Below, in pieces: positions 1 to 9,244 of a DNA stretch of 64,000 bases; the first letter of the stretch is position 1, and every line of letters begins with the position of its first letter. The DNA comes from Flavobacteriaceae bacterium (lineage in GTDB: Bacteria > Bacteroidota > Bacteroidia > Flavobacteriales > Flavobacteriaceae). Under the pieces are notes generated by a model, which saw only the letters and a list, made by a program, of their open reading frames with translations, made no database searches and was not told the DNA's origin. The stretch lies in contig JAQWGQ010000021.1 in NCBI GenBank assembly GCA_029238125.1, positions 1-64,000 on the forward strand, in the 5' to 3' direction. Both the position numbers and the translations under genes were made by a program.

Positions 1-115
1 TTGGAAAATAAGAATCTAATGACTTTTTATTAATCGTAATTTCCCCTTTACCTTGAGACATATAAACGCGAGCAACTGCGCTTTTACGACGACCAATGGT
101 ATGAATCACTTCCAT
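1..115 (-). CDS. rpsI: 30S ribosomal protein S9, N-terminal part (runs off the window)
   Basis: This is the first 38 codons of ribosomal protein S9, a small-subunit protein whose C-terminal tail reaches the P site. The translation begins [18 protein letters not shown], and the GRRKxAVARV block is the family signature. The ATG lies one base after the stop of the L13 gene on the same strand, which is the normal rplM-rpsI order, so the two are co-transcribed from the promoter at 628-658. The rest of the gene lies outside the window. Confidence 0.95.
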   Translation of the reverse strand, partial: MEVIHTIGRRKSAVARVYMSQGKGEITINKKSLDSYFP

Positions 116-116
116 A

Positions 117-572
117 TTAATTTAATTCGTTGATGTTAACAACTGTTGGTTTTTGACCCTCATAAGAGTGCTCTGCCCCAGCAACAACATAGAGGTTGCG
201 GAACAGTTCTGCTCCCAATTTGTTTTTGGGCAGCATGCCTTTGACAGACTTTTCGACCAAGCGCGTTGGATTTTTTTCATGGATTTCACTAGCTGTCAAA
301 CTGCGCTGACCACCAGGATATCCCGTGTGGCGGATATAGGTTTTGTTATTCCACTTGTCACCAGTTAGTTTGATTTTGTCAGCATTTAACACGATGACGT
401 TATCACCACAATCTGCATGAGGCGTAAAGCTGGGCTTGTACTTACCTCTCAAAAGCTTGGCAACCTTAGACGAAAAACGCCCCAAAACTTGATCCGCAGC
501 ATCAACTACAACCCACTGTTTATCAGCGTTTTTCTTGTTGATTGAGACGGTTTTGTAACTTAATGAATCCAC
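117..572 (-). CDS. rplM: 50S ribosomal protein L13, GTG start
   Basis: L13 is an early-assembly protein of the large subunit. The 151-residue product starts (V/M)DSLSYKTVS and contains the family blocks [29 protein letters not shown] and [10 protein letters not shown] chose the GTG at 572 rather than the ATG at 638. The upstream extension has no similarity to L13. More decisively, the ATG at 638 overlaps a -7 promoter box at 628-635, so a transcript from that promoter would not contain it. The GTG start gives the usual L13 length of about 151 residues. rpsI follows one base later. The leader is about 50 nt and could hold an autoregulatory site, but I see no clear structure in it. Confidence 0.93.
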   Translation of the reverse strand: MDSLSYKTVSINKKNADKQWVVVDAADQVLGRFSSKVAKLLRGKYKPSFTPHADCGDNVIVLNADKIKLTGDKWNNKTYIRHTGYPGGQRSLTASEIHEKNPTRLVEKSVKGMLPKNKLGAELFRNLYVVAGAEHSYEGQKPTVVNINELN

Positions 573-627
573 TACTTTTTCTTTAATACGTTGTTTAGTT
601 CCGTCACAGTTGACTGAAAACGGGCTG

Positions 628-658
628 CAAATGTACAATTAATAGAGTAAAAAGCAAA
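628..658 (-). promoter_or_regulatory. Bacteroidota-type promoter of rplM-rpsI
   Basis: On the minus strand, TTTG (655-658) is followed after exactly 19 bp by TACATTTG (628-635), matching the Bacteroidota -33/-7 consensus TTTG-N19-TAnnTTTG. Transcription would start near position 621-624, giving a leader of about 50 nt before the GTG of rplM. The box lies between the polA stop and the L13 gene, so the ribosomal operon has its own promoter. Confidence 0.85.
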
Positions 659-672
659 TCAAAAAAAGAAAA

Positions 673-3471
673 TCAATGTGCTTCGAGCCAATTCATGCCT
701 GTTCCCACATCCACTACGAGAGGGACTTGAAGTGTGTATGCCTGTTCCATTTCGGTCTTGATCATGCTTGTTAGCGCGTCGAGTTCGGATTTTTTGACGT
801 CAAACACCAGTTCATCATGCACTTGTAAGAGCATTTTGGATTCAAAACCGTTTAGTTTTTCATGGATCCGCAACATCGCAATTTTGATGATGTCCGCAGC
901 ACTCCCTTGAATGGGCGCATTGACAGCATTTCGCTCTGCTGCCCCGCGTACAATACTGTTTTGAGAGTTGATATCCTTGAGATAGCGACGACGACCCAAA
1001 ACAGTTTCGACATAGCCATTCTCACGTGCAAAATCAACTTGCTGACGCATATATTTTTTTAACTGCGGATAGGTTTCATAATAGGCATCAATCAAGGCCT
1101 TGGCTTCGGATCGGTTCAAGCTGGTTTGGTTGCTCAACCCAAAAGCCGATACGCCATACACAATCCCAAAGTTGACCGTTTTGGCTTGACTTCGTTGCTC
1201 TCGGCTCACCTCTGCCAATGATACGCCAAAAACCTTGGCAGCGGTACTGGCATGAATATCTTCACCCTTTTGAAAGGCCTCTTGCATTTCTGCATCTCCA
1301 CTCAATGAGGCAATCACTCGCAATTCGATTTGCGAATAATCCGCTGCGAGCAAGACATGTTCGTCATCGCCTGGGACAAAGGCCTTACGAACTAACTGGC
1401 CTCGCTCGGTTCGAATTGGGATGTTTTGCAGGTTGGGATGGTTGCTACTCAGTCGTCCTGTGGCTGCCACCGCCTGATTGAAAATCGTGTGGACGCGATC
1501 TGTTTTCGGATTGACTTGTTCGGGAAGGGCCTCGATGTAGGTGTTGCTCAACTTTTTGACCGACCTCCACTCCAGAATATCAGCAACAATCGCATGGTCT
1601 TTTGCCAAATAAGATAGCACATCTTCAGCAGTGGAATACTGCCCAGTTTTGGTTTTTTTGGGTTTGTCAACAAGCTTGAGCTTGTCAAACAAAATAGGAC
1701 CCAATTGTTTGGGCGAAGCCAAGTTAAATCGCTCTCCGGCTCGCTCATAGATTCGCTCTTCTAGCACAGCGGTTTCTTCTCGAAACTGAACCGCCAATTC
1801 ATTCAGATAGGTCACATCGATACGGATACCTGCGCTTTCCATGGCTGCCAAAACATTGACCAAAGGCAATTCGATATTGGTAAACAAATCGACAACTTCC
1901 TCAGATGCCAATTCCGAAACAAAATGATTTTTGAGCTGAAGGGTAATATCGGCATCTTCAACAGCATATTCGGTTTGTTTGTCGATCGGTACATTGCGCA
2001 TCGACCCTTGATTGGGACCTTTTTTTCCAATCAATTCGGTAATGGGTTGTGGTTTGTATCCCAAATAAGTTTCAGCCAAGATATCCATATTATGACGCAT
2101 ATCGGGATTGATCAGATAGTGCGCAATCATGGTATCAAAGATGGGGGCATGAACTGCCATACCGTGTTGCTGCAAGACCTTGATATCGTATTTGAGATTA
2201 TGGCCTACTTTTTCGATGGTCGGACTGTGAAAAAAGGGCGCAAAATAGGCGAGTTTGGTTTCACAGGCCGTGCGATCTTCAGGGAAAGGAAGGTAGTAGC
2301 CCGTTCCTTTTTTCCAACTAAAGGCAATGCCAACGAGTTCGGCAGTGAGTTCGTCTAGCCCTGTGGTTTCGGTATCAAAGCAAACCGATTTTTGTTGCAA
2401 CAACCACTCCAACAACATTTCTTGTTCTGTTTCGGTTTGGATGCTTTGGTACAGGTGTTCGCTAGTCGATAAGTTTTTATAGGTGTCATCAACGCTTACC
2501 TCTACTGCACCCGGTTGATTAAACAAATCGAAAGTGGGTGGGGCACTCTTTTTGGATTCAGGCGTGGGGATTTCTGCTTGTTCCTCGTTGGAAAACAGTT
2601 TTAGAAAACGATCTCCAAGACGCCGAAATTCCAATTCTCGAAAAATGTCTTGCACTTTTTCTGTGTTTGGTTGAGTGAGCTCATAGCTTTTTTCGTCAAA
2701 GGATACGGGCACGTCCAACAAGATGCGAGCAAGCTTTTTGGATAGCGTGCCAAGCGCTTTATTTTCTTCAATTTTTTCTTTGAGCTTTCCTTTGAGTTCA
2801 TGCGTATTGGCAAGCAGATTTTCCATTGAACCATATTGCGCCAAAAACTTTTTTGCGGTTTTATCTCCCACTCCTGGCAAGCCCGGTATGTTGTCAACAG
2901 AGTCCCCCATCATGCCCAAGTAGTCGATGACTTGCTCTGGATGGTCGATTTGAAATTTTTCTTTCACTTCATCTACCCCCCAAATTTCGATTCCATTTCC
3001 CTGACGCGATGGGCGATACATAAAAATATTTGGAGAGACTAGCTGAGCAAAATCTTTATCGGGGGTCATCATATACACATCAAAACCCTTTTTTTCAGCT
3101 TGTTTAGCAAGTGTTCCGATGATATCATCGGCTTCATACCCTTGCTTTTCAATCACGGGGATTTGCATGGCTTTGAGCAGGTCTTGGATATAGGGAACAG
3201 CAACTCGAATGGCTTCGGGCGTTTCGGGACGATTTGCTTTGTATTCGGTGTACATTTCGGTCCGATCGACCGATCCCCCTTTGTCAAAAGCAACAGCCAG
3301 ATAGTCGGGTTTTTCCCGATTGATCAGGTCAAACAAAGAGTTGGTAAACCCCATGATGGCACTCGTGTCCATCCCTTTGGAGTTGATTCTTGGATTTTTG
3401 ATAAACGCATAATACCCTCTAAAAATCAAGGCGTAAGCGTCAAGTAGGAATAGTTTTTTGTCGTTTGCCAT
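673..3471 (-). CDS. polA: DNA polymerase I
   Basis: This 932-residue enzyme fills gaps and removes primers in repair and lagging-strand synthesis. All three domains are present. The N-terminal 5'-3' nuclease (about 1-290) has YEADDIIGTLA and the DSVDNIPGLPGVGDKTA helix-hairpin-helix region. A 3'-5' exonuclease domain follows with an intact DTETTG motif (D366, E368), so proofreading is probably active, unlike in Taq-type enzymes. The polymerase domain has DYSQIELR (motif A), RSQAKTVNFGIVYG (motif B) and VHDELVFD (motif C, D886). The length is typical. The start ATG at 3471 sits 10 nt downstream of a -7 box. It is transcribed toward rplM, which has a separate promoter. Confidence 0.97.
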   Translation of the reverse strand: MANDKKLFLLDAYALIFRGYYAFIKNPRINSKGMDTSAIMGFTNSLFDLINREKPDYLAVAFDKGGSVDRTEMYTEYKANRPETPEAIRVAVPYIQDLLKAMQIPVIEKQGYEADDIIGTLAKQAEKKGFDVYMMTPDKDFAQLVSPNIFMYRPSRQGNGIEIWGVDEVKEKFQIDHPEQVIDYLGMMGDSVDNIPGLPGVGDKTAKKFLAQYGSMENLLANTHELKGKLKEKIEENKALGTLSKKLARILLDVPVSFDEKSYELTQPNTEKVQDIFRELEFRRLGDRFLKLFSNEEQAEIPTPESKKSAPPTFDLFNQPGAVEVSVDDTYKNLSTSEHLYQSIQTETEQEMLLEWLLQQKSVCFDTETTGLDELTAELVGIAFSWKKGTGYYLPFPEDRTACETKLAYFAPFFHSPTIEKVGHNLKYDIKVLQQHGMAVHAPIFDTMIAHYLINPDMRHNMDILAETYLGYKPQPITELIGKKGPNQGSMRNVPIDKQTEYAVEDADITLQLKNHFVSELASEEVVDLFTNIELPLVNVLAAMESAGIRIDVTYLNELAVQFREETAVLEERIYERAGERFNLASPKQLGPILFDKLKLVDKPKKTKTGQYSTAEDVLSYLAKDHAIVADILEWRSVKKLSNTYIEALPEQVNPKTDRVHTIFNQAVAATGRLSSNHPNLQNIPIRTERGQLVRKAFVPGDDEHVLLAADYSQIELRVIASLSGDAEMQEAFQKGEDIHASTAAKVFGVSLAEVSREQRSQAKTVNFGIVYGVSAFGLSNQTSLNRSEAKALIDAYYETYPQLKKYMRQQVDFARENGYVETVLGRRRYLKDINSQNSIVRGAAERNAVNAPIQGSAADIIKIAMLRIHEKLNGFESKMLLQVHDELVFDVKKSELDALTSMIKTEMEQAYTLQVPLVVDVGTGMNWLEAH

Positions 3472-3481
3472 GGTTGGATAC

Positions 3482-3489
3482 CAAAAATA
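3482..3489 (-). promoter_or_regulatory. -7 promoter box upstream of polA
   Basis: The minus strand reads TATTTTTG, a full match to TAnnTTTG, ending 10 nt before the polA ATG. No good -33 TTG was found at 19 bp, so the call rests on the -7 element alone. Confidence 0.5.
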
Positions 3490-3627
3490 GGAATTATTAT
3501 GCGAATGATTTAAATATAAAGGTCTGTATTAAGATGACAATTCCGATCTGGATTTTATATCAATTCAGTTCATTTTAGAACAAAATACTATTTTAGCAAT
3601 ACCTGATGATGTAAAAAAAGTCTTGTT

Positions 3628-3924
3628 ATGTCAAAATTTGGTGACATCATTTATGCGAAAATTCCGATTCTCCTCAACTTTTATTCTGATTTGGATGAGT
3701 CTTCTGCGGAGATGCATGCTGTGTTGCGTGACGTTGCTGCAGCCATGGGCGATCACGGTAAAGTCATCAAAATCGATGTGGAAAAAAACCCGAAACTTTC
3801 AGAAGCACTTCGCGTGCGGAGGTTGCCAACTTTAATGATATATAAAGGCGGTGAAATGGTCTGGCGACAAAGTGGAGATCAAGATGCCAACACCATTATT
3901 TCGCTGATGAAAGACTTTGTTTAG
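3628..3924 (+). CDS. Thioredoxin-fold protein lacking the CxxC redox pair
   Basis: This 98-residue cytoplasmic protein has the thioredoxin fold order: a beta strand ILLNFYSDL, the helix region where thioredoxin carries WCGPC, a second strand KVIKIDVEKNP, the cis-Pro loop RRLPTLMIYKGG and a final helix. The active-site segment here reads SDLDESSAEM, with no cysteine in the whole protein, so it cannot act as a disulfide reductase. A binding or chaperone-like role is possible, but the sequence does not show it. It is convergent with the DUF2723 gene and their stop codons overlap (TTAG at 3921-3924). Confidence 0.85.
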   Translation: MSKFGDIIYAKIPILLNFYSDLDESSAEMHAVLRDVAAAMGDHGKVIKIDVEKNPKLSEALRVRRLPTLMIYKGGEMVWRQSGDQDANTIISLMKDFV

Positions 3925-6900
3925 TCGAGAAAATCAAACTGACCAACCGTTTCTGCATAGGTGTTTTGCACTTTTTCAACGACTTCTGGATTTGTTTCAT
4001 TTCGCTTGATGGTAGACACCAAGCTTTTATAGGCCTCGACTTCAATGCCAATTTCCATTTCAAAATACGTCAATTGCTCTTTCTCTAGGGTCAAAAAACG
4101 ATTGAGCAGGTCGATGTATTGCTGGGCGATATTTCCACTGAGCTCTCGCGCCAATTTCAGTTGATCAGCTGCATATAAACCAGCAACAAATGGGGTGAGC
4201 TCGGTGTAGAAGTCATATTTTCCATAAATATAGCTAAACGGCAATATCGACTCGTAAAACGGATCGTATATGGCAGCTAGGGTTTCGTAATCTCTGGCTT
4301 GGACAACTTCGGTCAGTAAGCTTTTGTACCGCTCCACATTCCCGACAAGCTCTTCCATAAGCGCCAACTGGTCGTCATTGTCCCACTGGGCATAGTAGCG
4401 CATATATTCTTGATAGCCAGCTGCGATCTTTTGCACAATCTGTTGGGCGTTTTCTGTAGCCCCTGCACGATAATAGGCACTCGCTATAGGAGTGACCAAG
4501 CTGTAATAGCCAAAAGTCTCAATCGGCATTTTTTCCATGGCGAGGTCGAGGACAGTGATTGCTTTTTCAGCTTGTCCTTCCTTAATTAAGGCATTGGCCA
4601 ATCGTGTGATATTAGATCGGAAAGAAATGCTATTTTTTCTTGTTTCGGGATCGTGGTAAATGTCTGGGCTGTCAGAATTTCCCCAGTCCCAACCCATCAC
4701 AATATCATACATGCGATTGGCATCTATTCGACCCATTTGGTAGGGGTTGTTTGGATCAAGAGGGGTTTTGATCGGCACGAGTTTATAAACCAAGCCATCG
4801 AGTTGTAAATAGTCTTTCATCCAAAAATACTCACTATCGTCATAACTGCCTCCTGTAAAATAAATCGGTCGCTCCCAGTCGTTGTTGTGTAGTATGTCGA
4901 GCATCATCAATCGGTTTTTGTACAACCCTGACGTGGGAAGATCGATATCGATATAATCGACAATGAGCTCTGCGTCTTCGGGCTTGACCACTCCACTTTT
5001 CAATACGTTTTCTTTATTGACAGGCACCCGGATTTGGTTGGTCGGGTAATAAATCATTTGTTGGGTTGACTTGGGAATACTGGTTGTTGAAACCTCATAT
5101 TGTTCAAGGAGAAACTTATACTGCGTACGCGGTTGGTCGCTACTCACCCACCGCATAAAGTCATTCAACGACCAGCGGACCGAGTCGAGCAGTGCCTCGT
5201 GTTTGATGTAATCCCGTACGCCATAGGCATATTGGCGATGCTTGAGTTGAGACGGGATTGGCGAGCTGGTGTAGGTAAGCCGTTTGAGTTGATCGATATA
5301 CCAGTCAGTTGCCAGAAGTTGGGTGTTGATGCTACGCACATCCGTTCGGTATCCTTCAATTTCTTGCGCATACCAAATGGCAAAGGTGTCATTATCTCCA
5401 ATAGTAAAAATCATGGCATCAACATCTTCCTCCACAGAGTCCAGATAGGCCTTTGCGGTCGACTGTGCGGTATACCGACCCGAGCGATCGTGATCGTCCC
5501 AGTTTTCGGAGGCAAGTAATACAGGCACACAGAGCAAGCTTAATACCCCAACAATGGGAAGGGCTAGTCGTGGTCGAAGAAAGAATTGGATTCGTTCGGA
5601 AAGAGCAAGTACCCCCAAACCAATGTAAATGCTAAAAGCATAAAACGAACCAACCAAGGCATAGTCGCGCTCACGTGGTTCAAAAACCCGTTCGTTGAGA
5701 TAGACTTTAAGGGCCAGTCCCGTAAACAAAAACAGCAATAGCATCACCCAAAACCGTTTGGGGTCTTTGCGATACAAAAAGGCAAATCCCAAAATCCCCA
5801 TTAATAGGGGCAACATATAGTATTTATTTTTCCCTTTGTTGCTGGCCAGTTCGCTTGGCAACATATTTTGCGGACCTAAACGCCAGTTGTCAATCAGTGG
5901 GATTCCACTGATCCAATTTCCATTGATTGGGTCTAGTTTTCCTTGAAGATCGTTTTGGCGACCAGAGAAATTCCACATAAAATATCGCCAATACATATAC
6001 CCCATTTGGAAGTCAAACATATAGCGGAGGTTGTCAAAAAATGAGGGCTTTTCGATATCGAGATAGGCAGCATAGGTCGTAAGGAAATTGTGATACTCAT
6101 CTACATCTGCTCGACCTTCGTTCCACTCGCTGATAAACGAGTTTACTGCCTCCACAAGACCTTCTTCGTTTCGGTACTCGGGCTTGACATCAAAGTCAAC
6201 CGTACCGTAGTAGGTCATATAATTGGTTGCATTCCCACTGCTCCACATTCTCGGCAATATGCCTTCGTGCTTGCTGTTGCTGTTGATTCGCGCATTCTCC
6301 CACGCATTGACAATAATATAGCGACCTGTTTCCTCGTCTTTTTCATACTTGGGCTTATCGTCTACATAGGGCGTATTTTCGTCCTGTCCAGCATACATAT
6401 CGGTAAACATGGGTCCATAGAACAAATGGGTATCAGGATATTGTTCGAGGTTGTAATAGGCCAGCAATGCACGCGCATCTGCGGGTGCGTTTTCATTGAT
6501 GACCGTATTGGCATTGGCACGAATCGGAAGCATAAGCCAAGACGAAAACCCAACAAGTATAAATATGATGCAAAGAAGTGCGGTATTGAGTTGCACCCAG
6601 CGTTTGCGGTGAGTCAACTGTAGCGTGTACACAAAAAATGCCAGGAGTGAAAGTCCAGCAGCGATGGTTCCAGAGTGAAAAGGCAAGCCAATTTGATTGA
6701 CAAAAAACACCTCTGCATAGCCAAAATACGCAAGTGTACTCGGAAGAAGGAGTTTAAATATAAAAAGCAAAACCGCTACGGAGAGGATATTGGCCAACAC
6801 AAACCCTTTTATCGTCACGGTCTTTGTGGTTTTAAAATAGTACAACATCCCGATTGCAGGGATGGTCAAGAGGCCCATAAAATGCACACCAAAGGAAAGA

Positions 6901-7445
6901 CCAACAACAAAAGCAATCAGCACCAACCAGCGATCGCCTCGCGGCTTGCCCATATCGGCTTCCCAGCGTAGGCCTAGCCAAAAGAGGATTGATAGGATAC
7001 AAGTCGCCATGGCATAGACTTCTGCCTCAACGGCATTGAACCAAAAACTATCGGTGTATGCAAATCCAAGTGCACCGACGAGTCCAGCGACCAAAACTAG
7101 GACTTTAGTGGAATTATCATCGGGGTGTTCGCGCACCAAACGACGCGCAATCCCAGTAATTGTCCAAAACAAAAACAAGACCGTAAAGCTACTCGACAAT
7201 ACCGACATCATATTGACCGAAAGGGCGATATACTCTGCACTGGGCGCGAGGATAGCAAACACAGCTCCAACCATTTGAAAAAATGGAGCACCCGGCGGGT
7301 GACCAACTTGTAACTTGGCTGCGGTAGCGATATACTCGCTACAATCCCAATAGCTAGCAGTGGGTTCGACAGTGAGCAAGTAGGAGAGGAGTGAAATCGC
7401 AAAAGCAAACCATCCCAATCTCAGATTCCAGACACGAAAATTCAT
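3921..7445 (-). CDS. DUF2723 family giant integral membrane protein
   Basis: This 1174-residue inner-membrane protein belongs to DUF2723, a Bacteroidota family related in fold to protein O-mannosyltransferase-type (GT-C) glycosyltransferases such as TMEM260. The N-terminal half (to about residue 690) holds many hydrophobic helices. Near the start are the conserved acidic motif SYWDCSEYI (about 31-39) and HPPGAPFFQ, the kind of loop that carries catalytic acids in GT-C enzymes. The middle has a large polar region with MIFTIGDNDTFAIWY. The C-terminal 300 residues are helical, TPR-like repeats, for example in QAEKAITVLDLAMEKMP. A role in glycosylating exported proteins is an inference from the family and was not tested here. 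It is monocistronic. Confidence 0.85.
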   Translation of the reverse strand: MNFRVWNLRLGWFAFAISLLSYLLTVEPTASYWDCSEYIATAAKLQVGHPPGAPFFQMVGAVFAILAPSAEYIALSVNMMSVLSSSFTVLFLFWTITGIARRLVREHPDDNSTKVLVLVAGLVGALGFAYTDSFWFNAVEAEVYAMATCILSILFWLGLRWEADMGKPRGDRWLVLIAFVVGLSFGVHFMGLLTIPAIGMLYYFKTTKTVTIKGFVLANILSVAVLLFIFKLLLPSTLAYFGYAEVFFVNQIGLPFHSGTIAAGLSLLAFFVYTLQLTHRKRWVQLNTALLCIIFILVGFSSWLMLPIRANANTVINENAPADARALLAYYNLEQYPDTHLFYGPMFTDMYAGQDENTPYVDDKPKYEKDEETGRYIIVNAWENARINSNSKHEGILPRMWSSGNATNYMTYYGTVDFDVKPEYRNEEGLVEAVNSFISEWNEGRADVDEYHNFLTTYAAYLDIEKPSFFDNLRYMFDFQMGYMYWRYFMWNFSGRQNDLQGKLDPINGNWISGIPLIDNWRLGPQNMLPSELASNKGKNKYYMLPLLMGILGFAFLYRKDPKRFWVMLLLFLFTGLALKVYLNERVFEPRERDYALVGSFYAFSIYIGLGVLALSERIQFFLRPRLALPIVGVLSLLCVPVLLASENWDDHDRSGRYTAQSTAKAYLDSVEEDVDAMIFTIGDNDTFAIWYAQEIEGYRTDVRSINTQLLATDWYIDQLKRLTYTSSPIPSQLKHRQYAYGVRDYIKHEALLDSVRWSLNDFMRWVSSDQPRTQYKFLLEQYEVSTTSIPKSTQQMIYYPTNQIRVPVNKENVLKSGVVKPEDAELIVDYIDIDLPTSGLYKNRLMMLDILHNNDWERPIYFTGGSYDDSEYFWMKDYLQLDGLVYKLVPIKTPLDPNNPYQMGRIDANRMYDIVMGWDWGNSDSPDIYHDPETRKNSISFRSNITRLANALIKEGQAEKAITVLDLAMEKMPIETFGYYSLVTPIASAYYRAGATENAQQIVQKIAAGYQEYMRYYAQWDNDDQLALMEELVGNVERYKSLLTEVVQARDYETLAAIYDPFYESILPFSYIYGKYDFYTELTPFVAGLYAADQLKLARELSGNIAQQYIDLLNRFLTLEKEQLTYFEMEIGIEVEAYKSLVSTIKRNETNPEVVEKVQNTYAETVGQFDFLD

Positions 7446-7509
7446 TTGTGGTTTTTGGAGTTACGAATGTACAATATTCTCATTGGGTTGAGAAATCAAA
7501 ATAGAAGTA

Positions 7510-7539
7510 TTGGCGTTATCAAACTTTGTTTTATTTTTG
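7510..7539 (+). promoter_or_regulatory. Promoter of tRNA-Gln
   Basis: TTG at 7510-7512 is followed after exactly 19 bp by TATTTTTG (7532-7539), matching the Bacteroidota -33/-7 consensus. Transcription would start about 5 nt before the mature tRNA at 7549. Confidence 0.8.
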
Positions 7540-7548
7540 CAGCGCTAT

Positions 7549-7621
7549 TGGCCTATGGTGTAACTGGCAACACGTCTGATTTTGGTTCAGAAGAGTCTAG
7601 GTTCGATCCCTAGTAGGCCAA
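7549..7621 (+). tRNA. tRNA-Gln(TTG)
   Basis: The sequence folds as a full cloverleaf. The acceptor stem TGGCCTA pairs with TAGGCCA (7614-7620) and the discriminator is A7621. The anticodon stem TCTGA/TCAGA closes a seven-base loop TTTTGGT with anticodon TTG. The T arm is CTAGG-TTCGATC-CCTAG. The 3' CCA is not encoded, as is common in Bacteroidota. It has its own promoter and is followed by a terminator, so it is an independent unit. Confidence 0.95.
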
Positions 7622-7630
7622 CGAGGAGAG

Positions 7631-7657
7631 TCCCGTCTAAACAGGCGGGATTTTTTG
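7631..7657 (+). terminator. Rho-independent terminator after tRNA-Gln
   Basis: A seven-pair stem CCCGTCT/AGGCGGG (one G-T pair) with an AAAC loop is followed by a run of six T. It lies 10 nt past the tRNA 3' end. Confidence 0.85.
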
Positions 7658-7769
7658 TTCCGCGATCTCTAGTGTCTTATTGTTTCTTGCCAACTCTCAA
7701 TTCCCCGCCAACTCCGACAACGATCTTACATCACGTTTTGTCTCTCCATCATGGAAGAGCGTTTCAGAA

Positions 7770-9191
7770 CTAGCTTGTGGTCGTGCAGCTAGATTGTTGC
7801 AAAGAAATATCGGATTCTTTGATAGATTTCATCCCGCCAAGAACATTGATTCCGGTGTGAATCCCACGGGCTTTTAAAATCGAAAGCGCAATCATACTGC
7901 GATAACCCCCTGCACAGTGTAGGTAAAAGGGTTTGTCGTGGTCAAAACGGTTGAGGTTTTGGTTGATTTTGTTCAAAGGCACAAGGTTTACGTGGGGGAT
8001 ATGGACAGAATTGTATTCGCTTTCTTTGCGCACATCAAAAATTGCAGCCCCATTATCCACTTGGGTTTCCAATTCTTGCGCACTGATATTGTCAATTTTC
8101 TCGGCAGCTTTTCCTTGCTTGATCCAGGCGTTTATGCCTCCTTCCAAATAGCCAAGGGTATTGTCAAACCCCACTCTAGACAGGCGGGTGATGGTTTCTT
8201 CCTCTCGCCCCTCTGGTGTGACGAGCAAAATAGGGTGTTTGGTGTCGCCGATTAGTGTTCCGACCCAAGGGGCAAAACCACCGTCAATGCCAATAAAAAT
8301 GGCGTTGGGGATATGTGATTTGGCAAAATCGTCTGCGCTGCGCACATCCAATACCACGGCCCCAGTGCGTATGGCAGCTTCCTCAAAAGCATCTGGGTGA
8401 AGGGGTTTGTTCCCAGTTTCCAAAATCTCATCAATATCGTCATAACCCAATCGGTTGAGTTGTACATTTTCTGGAAAATACTGGGGCGGTGGATCTAAAC
8501 CATCGATGACCTCTTTGACAAACTCTTCCTTGGTCATGTCTTGGCGTAATGCGTAGTTGACCTTTTTTTGGTTGCCGAGGGTGTCCACGGTTTCATTCAT
8601 CATTTTTTTACCACAAGCCGAGCCAGCACCATGTGCAGGATAGACGGTGATATCATCGGCTAGGGGCATGATTTTGTTTCGCAGACTGTCAAATAGGGTT
8701 TCGGCCAATTGTTCTTGGGTCATTTCGCCTTGTTTTTGCGCGAGGTCTGGCCGTCCAACATCCCCCAAGAAGAGAGTGTCTCCACTAAAAATCGCATGAT
8801 CTTTTCCGTTGGCGTCACGAAGCAAATAGGTGGTGCTTTCCATGGTATGCCCAGGGGTGTGCAAAGCGGTTATGGTCACATCTCCGATGCGAAACGTCTG
8901 GCCGTCTTTAGCGATAATCACATCAAAATCTGGATCGGCGAGTGGGCCAAAGACAATGGGTGCTTTGGTTTTGTTGGACAGGGTGAGGTGTCCACTGACA
9001 AAATCAGCATGAAAATGTGTTTCAAAAATATATTTGATGCTCGCCTTGTTTTTCTGTGCTCGTTGGAGATAGGGTTCCACCTCACGAAGGGGGTCAATAA
9101 CAGCAGCTTCGCCGTTGCTCTCGATATAATATGCCCCTTGTGCCAAACAACCTGTATAGATTTGCTCTACAATCATGTTATTTTTTTGCAT
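7770..9191 (-). CDS. Metallo-beta-lactamase fold hydrolase with two rhodanese domains (persulfide dioxygenase-like)
   Basis: This 473-residue cytoplasmic protein joins a metallo-beta-lactamase domain (about 1-260) to two rhodanese domains (about 265-365 and 375-455). Metal-binding motifs are THFHADFVSGH (58-68), HTPGHT and SGDTLFLGDVGRPD, the pattern of the ETHE1/persulfide dioxygenase branch, which oxidises glutathione or other persulfides in sulfide detoxification. The second rhodanese domain has a candidate catalytic loop HCAGGYRS (C426). In the first, the loop reads VTPEGRE with no cysteine, so that copy is structural or regulatory. Translation may start at the ATG for residue 6 (9176), since homologous proteins begin near IVEQIYTGCLAQG. 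The function is inferred from the family. Confidence 0.88.
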   Translation of the reverse strand: MQKNNMIVEQIYTGCLAQGAYYIESNGEAAVIDPLREVEPYLQRAQKNKASIKYIFETHFHADFVSGHLTLSNKTKAPIVFGPLADPDFDVIIAKDGQTFRIGDVTITALHTPGHTMESTTYLLRDANGKDHAIFSGDTLFLGDVGRPDLAQKQGEMTQEQLAETLFDSLRNKIMPLADDITVYPAHGAGSACGKKMMNETVDTLGNQKKVNYALRQDMTKEEFVKEVIDGLDPPPQYFPENVQLNRLGYDDIDEILETGNKPLHPDAFEEAAIRTGAVVLDVRSADDFAKSHIPNAIFIGIDGGFAPWVGTLIGDTKHPILLVTPEGREEETITRLSRVGFDNTLGYLEGGINAWIKQGKAAEKIDNISAQELETQVDNGAAIFDVRKESEYNSVHIPHVNLVPLNKINQNLNRFDHDKPFYLHCAGGYRSMIALSILKARGIHTGINVLGGMKSIKESDISLQQSSCTTTS

Positions 9192-9214
9192 GTAAAATTA
9201 ATATTTAATTATAA

Positions 9215-9244
9215 ACCCCAAAATTAAACAAACCTATTTGGGGT
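9215..9244 (-). terminator. Hairpin at the 3' end of the acylase gene
   Basis: A perfect 8-bp inverted repeat (ACCCCAAA/TTTGGGGT) with a 14-nt loop overlaps the acylase stop codon and lies 24 bp before the next gene on the same strand. The sequence after it is AT-rich but has only a weak T run, so it could be a weak terminator or an mRNA 3' stabiliser. Confidence 0.4.

Noticed and set aside
573-638. N-terminal extension of L13 from ATG 638
   Set aside because: It overlaps a full -7 promoter box and has no L13 similarity; the GTG at 572 gives the normal length.
1924-2358. 144-codon frame on the plus strand
   Set aside because: It is antisense to polA, with atypical composition and no recognisable domain.
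6090-6623. 177-codon frame on the plus strand
   Set aside because: It lies wholly antisense to the DUF2723 gene, has no family features and is a coding shadow.
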